64,000 bases of DNA from Lantana camara (Eukaryota; Streptophyta; Magnoliopsida; Lamiales; Verbenaceae), in assembly GCA_037501455.1 (NCBI GenBank), contig CM074858.1, positions 81,070,501 to 81,134,500 on the forward strand. The letters are read 5' to 3'. A program made the translations under genes and the position numbers. Shown here piece by piece: positions 57,522-64,000 of the stretch (position 1 is the stretch's first letter; each line of letters begins with the position of its first letter). The notes beneath the pieces were generated by a model that saw nothing but the letters and a program-made list of their open reading frames with translations, ran no database searches and was not told the origin of the DNA.

Positions 57522-59464
57522 ATATATATTGTGTAATTACTTATATAATTATTATATATTTTAAATATTATTTGATTTAATTTAATTATTGAAATTAATT
57601 GATTTCCATTTCGCGTATTTATTCTACTGACTTTTGATTGAACGTTTTATTTATTTTACCCCTAAATGTGAATTATGAATTTATGAATATTATGAATTTA
57701 TGAATTCATGAAATTTATATGAATTTATGAACTTATGAAATTGAATGAAACATATGAATGAATGAGTTGATTATATGTTTTAAATTTCTTAATCGTGCAC
57801 ATGAACATTTTATTGATATAATATGATCAATTATGCATTCATATCATATTCACTTCATTGCCGTGCGTCATATATGGTTCATTAAGAGTCTTGAGTCTCA
57901 CGAACACGTCTTGTGGTCTTTTGTACAGTTTGTCTCCAGGGAGGAGAGCTTTTGATCGTTCAGGCACTTGGTGCTCGATCCTTATTTCATCACGGTTCAG
58001 GTGAGGGTGGTTTTCGTTTTAGCTATGTAATAAACCCTGCAACCCTTATGTGAAAAGCTTTGGCCAAAACCTTATGATTATATATATATATGGTTTTCAA
58101 ATGAAGTTATCGAGTAAATTCTTCTGAATTATACGTATGAGCGTATATAAGCTTGAAAATGGTTTTGTAATGAGGCTATGCTCCAAACCGTGTGTCTTCA
58201 TGCTAGCTATGGATTAGGATGACACGGAGAGGTACGTATATAGCATATGCCGAATTACACGGTAAGGTATTTACGAATTATGTTGTGTACTTATGAATTA
58301 TGATATGTATTTATGAATTATGTTATGTATTTATGAATTGATATGTTTGGCGAGACACATTTATAACTTATTATTGAAAGGGCCCCGGGACTTAGTATAT
58401 GTGGCTAACCGAGGAAGCAAGGGCTGACGGGGATCTCATATACTAGTCCCAACCAAACTACGGTGATACCGGCCCTCACTAGGAGGTTTAGCGGGGAATG
58501 GGAGCTGAGTGCCCTTGGGGGTCATGAAACCCCATTGGCCTATGATTGAGGTGGTCGGGTCTTGCAAGCCCGTCTACCACCCGGAGGAAGAAGGTTGGTT
58601 AGGATTTATGCCTCTTCTTATGTATATGTTTTGATAGAATTATGCACCGTGCGGGAATGCCGGGACACGGATTGCCCAAACGCATATGTTTATGTTATGA
58701 TTTATGGTCTGTGTGTACTATGATATATTGCCTGATCGCCTAATCAATATATTACTGATATTTATGTACACGGTCGGAGTTTGGATGGAGGTTGTGCACG
58801 CTCACTCGCCGAGCCTTATATTTATGTATGATTTATGAATGGAATGAATTTAATATGAATTAGTCGTAAAAGTCGAGCATTGTTTATCTATTTTCTTGTC
58901 CTTTTGGGAACTAAATTCAAATAAAACCTTGCTCGGGATTTATGACTTGCATGTGCATGTTTTATATATATGTATCGCTCCTGCTCACTCAGTCTTCTAG
59001 AGACTGACCCCTCTCCCTCCCCAAATCTTTTTAGTGTGCAGGGTTGATCTTTGGAGTTTCGGGCTAGGCGGAGGTGTTGGAGTTTTAAGTTGGTCGAGTT
59101 AGGTTAGGAGAGTCTTTGCACTCATTCATGTATTGAATTTATGTCTGTGTCGATTCTATGGTATCATGAACTTGAATAATTACGTAATCATAATTGAATT
59201 GTTTTATTGGACTGTAATTATGAGTTTAAAAGAGGCCTGAAGAGCCCAATTCTGGTTATGGTTGATATGATTGAACTCTGGCTTTGCTATGCTTTTACTT
59301 TGTGGATTGGTATTCGTTGCAGGGTCTAGCTCCGCCTGGCTTAGGAAGGTTTTTATGTTTGTCTCCCGTTCGCTAGGGTTTGATACGGGTGCGGATTTAC
59401 AATTTCGTTACTCGTGTTGAGCCTTAGTGCGGGGGATGTGGTGCCTCACGTGCGGGGTGCTACA
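55473..59464 (+). repeat. LARD LTR 3 (3')
   Basis: 3992 bp, TGTAACGCCCCGG...CGGGGTGCTACA. One substitution in the 154-bp block and a 3-nt deletion near 58520 relative to LTR 1 and 2. Confidence 0.95.
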
Positions 59465-59469
59465 GTCTG
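59465..59469. repeat. TSD (right) GTCTG of LARD-like insertion
   Basis: Matches 41069-41073. Confidence 0.94.
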
Positions 59470-61551
59470 GGTTTATGCCTACTTTTTGGGAGCGATGAGC
59501 ATATGGTAGACGACTGTCCGGATCGCAAGATACCACCACCGGGAGCACCGAGACCACTGATTAGGGCTCGTGCTTATGCTTTGGAGGGTGAGCAGCAGGA
59601 TGCTGATATTTATCCAGCCGCGGTAGTTGAAGGTACCATTTGCATACATGGTACGAACATTTATACGTTGTTTGATCCGGGAGCTACTCACTCCTTTCTT
59701 TCGAGTGCTATATCTGTTTCTTTGCCTTTGCCTGTTACTCGTTCTTCTGCATGTTATGTGGTTAGTACTCCGTTCGGTGGTAGTTTAGAATCTGATCGGG
59801 TGTTCAGAGAGGTTCCGGTGAGCATCGAGGGTCGAGTTTTCTTGTCAAACTTCATTGAGCTGCCGATGACTTGCTATGGATCTATTTTGGGCATGGATTT
59901 GTTGTACAGACATTCTGCCACAGTTGATTGTAGAGCGAAGAAGGTGCAGTTGGGATCGGATTTGGTAGTGGGTTGGAGTTTCAAGACTGTGCCTCTACTT
60001 TCCTTTTCTGAAGCTCATAAGTTGGTTCAAGAGGGAGCCACGGGTTTCATTGCTTATATTCTCAACAAGCCCAAGGACCAGAGTAAATTGGAAGAAACGG
60101 AAGTAGTGAAGGAATTTCCCGAGGTCTTTCCTGAGGAATTGGATTCTTTACCTCCAGAACGGGAAATTGAGTTTGTGATCGACTTGTACCCTAATGCAGA
60201 GCCGTACTCCAAGACTCCGTATCGTATGGCTCCGGTCGAGTTGAAAGAGTTGAAGACTCAACTTGATGCATTGTTAGAGATTGGGTATATTAGACCGAGT
60301 TCTTCTCCCTGGGGTGCACCGGTTTTGTTTGTAAAGAAGAAGGACGGAACCTTGAGAATGTGTATAGACTATAGGGAGTTGAACCGGATGACGATCAAGA
60401 ACAAGTATCCTCTTCCACATATCGATGAGTTGTTTGACATACTTCAGGGATCGAAAGTCTATTCGAAATTGGATTTGAGACAAGGATACTACCAGTTGCG
60501 TATCCGAGCAGGGGATATTTCTAAGACAGGATTTAACACTCGGTACGGGCATTATGAGTTTGTTGTGATGCCGTTTGGTTTGACCAATGCCCTAGCAGCT
60601 TTTATGGATATGATGCATAGGATTTTCAAGCCTTTTCTGGATAAGTTCGTGGTCATTTTTATTGATGATATCCTGGTTTTCTCGAAGTCTGCCGAAGAGC
60701 ATGCAAGACACCTTCAGTTGGTATTAAGGACTTTGAAGGAGCATCAGTTGTTTGCCAAATTCAGCAAGTGTGAGTTTTGGATTGACAGGGTGTCATTCTT
60801 GGGTCACGTGATTTCGGGCAATGGTTTGGAAGTTGATCCTTCCAAGATTGAGTCGGTTTTGAAGTTGGAGAAACCTAGGAATGCCTCTGAGATTAGGAGT
60901 TTCTTGGGATTGGCAGGTTATTACCGGAGGTTTGTTAAGGATTTCTCCAAGTTAGCGGTTCTTTTAACCCGGTTGACGAAGAAGAATGTGAAATTTGAGT
61001 GGAGTGAAGATTGTGAGAAGAGTTTCACTTTCTTGAAAGAGAAGTTAGTGTCTGCTCCAGTGTTAGCCCTTCCGGAAGGTTCTGAAGGATATGCTGTTTA
61101 TACGGATGCTTCTAAGGAAGGTTTGGGATGTGTGTTGACTCAGAAAGGTAAGGTAATTGCTTATGCATCCCGAAAGTTGAAAGAGCATGAAAAGAATTAT
61201 CCGACACATGATCTTGAACTCGCCGCCGTAGTCTTTGCACTTGGAAAGTGGAGACATTATTTGTACGGGGTGTCTTTCGAGATTTACCACAAAAGCCTCC
61301 AGTATTTATTCACTCAGAAGGATTTGAATATGAGGCAGCGGCGTTGGATGGAAAGGTTGGAAGATTATGATTGCACGATCAAGTACCATCCTGGTAAAGC
61401 CAATGTGGTCGTCGATGCACTTAGTAGGAAGGCTAGTGTGTCGAGCTTGGAAGTGGGTGAAAGTAGTGGAATCGAGCCAATTGTTTTAAAGGCTCGAGTT
61501 TCTAATATTTCGGTTCAGCCAGATTTGAAACACAAGTTGTTTGAGGCTCAG
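59465..61551 (+). pseudogene. Tekay/Del pol: protease, RT, RNase H (integrase outside window)
   Basis: The gag frame resumes here. A second knuckle, with F in place of the second Cys, ends at DEHMVDDC. From the Met at 59503: protease D58-P-G60 ([10 protein letters not shown]), RT D324 ([10 protein letters not shown]) and FIDD 386-389, RNase H D535 (YTDASKEG) and E572 (DLELAAVV). [11 protein letters not shown] near 593-602 lacks the two residues (TD) usual in YTDHKSL, so a catalytic RNase H Asp is gone. VVVDALSRK ends the domain. The sequence stops at codon 683, where an LTR is inserted at 61552. The open frame runs 50 codons into that LTR, which is not element protein. No integrase is visible in the window. 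Wording fits the Tekay/Del chromovirus lineage. Confidence 0.93.
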
Positions 61552-64000
61552 TGTAACACCCCGCATTTTCGGAGCAAGATACGATGTCGTTTTCGTACGA
61601 TTAGAACGTTGTTTATTCAACCTTGCACGTATTTGAATTGCTTCATTCACCTATTAATTGTTTATTTGACTCAATTGCATGCTTATGAAAATATGTGGAC
61701 TTAATTGAAATAGGTGTTTAATACCTATTTGCTCTTTAATTTGAATTATGTGGGTTAAATTGTAATAACTGAACTTTGGGTGTCAATTTCTAATTATGAG
61801 AAATTCAATTTAAACTTAATTGGACACTACTCTAAATCATGGGGGTACTTTTATAATTTTCTAATAGTTAATTGGACTTAAATGATCTTATTCGGAATTG
61901 GGGGACTCAATCGCTTTACCCAAACTTTTGAGGGGCTTGATTGTAAATCTGGAATAAAACCCCTTTTATCACACCGAAACCCTAGCCCCTTCTCATTCAT
62001 TTCTTCTCCTTCCCGATTTGCTTTCTTCTCCAGCGGCGCAGCAGCCCTTTCTTCCTAGGTTTCTCTCACCACCGGCAGTTTCGCCGTCGACAACCAATCA
62101 CCGATCATCTCCTACGGCCATCACCTCATTTCAGCCTGTTAGCACCACCTTCACTCACCAACAACAGCTCCTCCATCTCCGCCTTTCCGCCACCACTTTC
62201 GCCCGCCATAACTTCCACCACCACCCGACATCACCGTCATCCGACGAGCGACCACCGCCACTGTCAAAGCTCAGATCCGACAAACCCCGCCTCCGCGGCT
62301 TTGACCAGCGCCACCATAGCGCTATTCTCTCCCCTCTCGTTCAGATCTGATTAGGGGCGAAGTCATCTCCGTCAAGGCTGCAACTTAATCAACCACCATC
62401 ATCTCAGCCAAGTATGACCACCATCGCCACCTCCTCCAGTCGCCATCACATGACCGTCGGCCAAGGGTTATCCATGTAAGATCTATCCGCTACTCTCGTA
62501 CTTCACACAAACCTGAACAGGGTCGAAAACCCCCCCTCCTATCATCAGATTTGTAGCGCCAAACATCACTTGAACTTCACGAATCCCTCTCTTTCGGTTT
62601 CTGAATTGTAGGCTTTCTTCCTTCCATCCTTCATTTAATTGTAATTTCGTTATTGTATAAATTATGTATGGGATGAAGATTTATATTTGTTCTTTTCCAG
62701 AACTGTGAATTGAGTTTTCGAATTTATATAGGTATATAGTTGTTATGAGAGAATTTGTGCTGTTAATGTGATGATTTTCGAAATACATCTTGGTATAATT
62801 CATCACGGTTCATTTAGTGATGTGTGATGTCAATCTGCAACGGTATAACTCGTATGTGCATTTCTATGTTTGATATTTGAGATAAAATCTTATTTGGTTA
62901 GACTCCAAGTTTGAATATATAATTAGGAATGAATTAATGATGATTATAACCCACGTGTGTGTTCACGATTAATTAAAATATATAACATGTTAACTGGTAA
63001 TTGTTAGAGTTAGTGTAACTGGGAACCTTGAAATGGTGATTGTATAATTGGCCGAATTTTAATTGGAAGCAGGATGATTAATTAGTTAAGACCTTTGATA
63101 ATTAATGCTCGTACCGAATTGAATTGATATACCCTATTTGGTTCTATCTAACAAAGTGTTACATGTATTGCATGGTGTATATTATATTGTAATTGCCACT
63201 ATGTAATTGAGCTTTTAATGGTTAGAGATAGTGTGTAAATTAGTAAATGAGAAAATAAGGAGTTAAATTTATTATGCTTGTATATATGTTAACCGCGAAC
63301 TTTAGTTGTTGAAATTGAAAATGGTGCTATGGTTATTGAATTTTTAGTGATCGAGTATTGCATGCCAAACAGTAAGCTGGTGGTTGAATGAAGTTTAGAA
63401 ATGGTAAATTATAAAGTTAGGAAATTTGTTATGAACTAAATATACTAATTGATAATTGTGAATCTTGGTTAGTTGGTAATTGTTCCACTAAGTGTTGGAT
63501 AGTTTGTACTTGAGATGTATACATATCGTACCCTCGGGTTTGTGTATATAATCGTGTGATTAATGTTCATGCAAATCATGTACTCCTTTAACTGAAGACT
63601 CGTTTCTTGCGTGATATATGAATTGTGTTTGTCTAAGTATGAATTTATTCGATATAATATGACATTGATAAATTCTCATAATTACCAGGAAATCCCTTAT
63701 TGTCTTCTATCATGCATTTATGCCTTGTATATAAAAGCGATGCATATTTACTTATTAAGTGGGACATTTATTGTACACATGAACAAGTTCATAATATGTT
63801 TTAATATTTCCTATCACTTCACGCCATTCCATGAACATTGCCGTGCGTCTATGTGGTTCATGTTTGTGTCGTGTCTCATGAGTACTTGTGTTTCCTCTTC
63901 TGTCAGTGGTCTCCAGGATGGGGACAACGTGATCAAGTTTGCATCGTCTTCTCAGTTTCTGCGTCTTGTCGCTTCTCAGGTGAGGTTTAGGATTTTGTAT
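61552..64000 (+). mobile_element. LTR H, 5' part, inserted in Tekay pol; continues beyond window
   Basis: It starts TGTAACACCCCGC right after pol codon 683; the candidate TSD CTCAG (61547-61551) cannot be checked. At least 2.4 kb. A pyrimidine/GC-richer stretch (61980-62530) with CCCTTCTCATTCATTTCTTCTCC looks like a transcription-start and leader region. An open frame 62018-62350 (110 residues, Pro/Ser/His-rich) is probably not a protein. The end of the window has the family's GCCGTGCGTC box (63840) and a mini-exon-like cassette (63907-63979). 62540-63830 is AT-rich with nothing recognisable. Confidence 0.85.

Larger units (their letters stand above)
41074..59464 (+). mobile_element. LARD-like non-autonomous element, tandem form with three LTRs
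   Basis: LTR (4000 bp)-interior (3201)-LTR (3996)-interior (3202)-LTR (3992), flanked by a single GTCTG pair, so one insertion later enlarged, most simply by unequal LTR-LTR recombination. LTRs differ at only about a dozen sites each by eye. The interiors have a PBS (TGGTATCAGAGCC) and PPT (AAGGGGGAGAGAT) but no gag or pol. The pre-PPT sequence and PBS region resemble Tekay/Del elements, the likely source of proteins. Confidence 0.93.

Noticed and set aside
61552..61704. Last 50 codons of the pol frame
   Set aside because: They lie in LTR H; similarity to pol ends at 61551.
62018..62350. 110-residue Pro/Ser/His-rich ORF as a host gene
   Set aside because: It lies within an LTR, has low-complexity composition and no recognisable domain.

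Overview
The window is repeat-dense plant nuclear DNA. It is AT-rich, with 4 kb LTRs and Angela-, Athila- and Tekay/Del-type retrotransposons plus a CACTA transposon. That points to a flowering plant, probably a eudicot; I cannot name the species. I found no host gene: almost every base can be assigned to a transposable element inserted into another one. Reconstruction rests on LTR ends (TG...CA), primer binding sites (PBS), polypurine tracts (PPT) and matching 5-bp target-site duplications (TSDs).

Layout. (1) 1-21004 is the right-hand part of a CACTA (En/Spm) transposon on the minus strand. It carries a TNP2 transposase pseudogene (1-2516) and ends at 21004. It was later hit by a solo LTR (3263-7116, TSD TTTAC) and by a composite block (8146-20566, flanked by CTGTC). 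The composite holds an LTR ('LTR B'), a 5S rRNA pseudogene and a TRIM element. An Angela-type copia element (9088-19002, TSD AATTT) sits inside LTR B. (2) The CACTA element itself lies in another LTR (21005-22684). (3) 22685-24527 and 37179-about 38030 are stacked minus-strand LTR fragments, split by a nearly intact 12.6-kb Athila element (24528-37173, TSD TAATA) with gag, protease, RT/RNase H/integrase and an extra ORF in the env position. (4) About 38030-61551 is a Tekay/Del chromovirus on the plus strand. Its gag is split at the zinc-knuckle region by an 18.4-kb insertion (41074-59464, TSD GTCTG) made of three 4-kb LTRs and two 3.2-kb non-coding interiors (LARD-like, non-autonomous). Its pol is cut at 61552 by yet another LTR that runs off the window.

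The most unusual signal is a recurring class of short palindrome arrays. Units are 14-22 nt, with core GACACG-nn-CGTGTC or variants, and stems whose outer bases change on both sides together. They are spaced about 30-50 bp, usually in pairs repeating every 70-100 bp. They occur in the Athila LTR directly upstream of its TATA box, again inside Athila upstream of the env-position ORF, in the Tekay-like LTRs, in the LARD interior (core GAGACGGGG) and in the Tekay LTR at 38165-38393 (core GGGAACG/CGTTCCC). Several copies in different families also share a CTGTAC flank. Other structured elements are conserved-loop/variable-stem hairpins in the copia leader, a 154-bp block identical between two diverged LTR subfamilies, and a conserved mini-exon-like cassette in five LTRs.

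These are selfish elements. The autonomous copies supply (or once supplied) Gag, protease, reverse transcriptase and integrase. The LARD-like and TRIM elements keep only the cis signals (LTRs, PBS, PPT) and must borrow these proteins.
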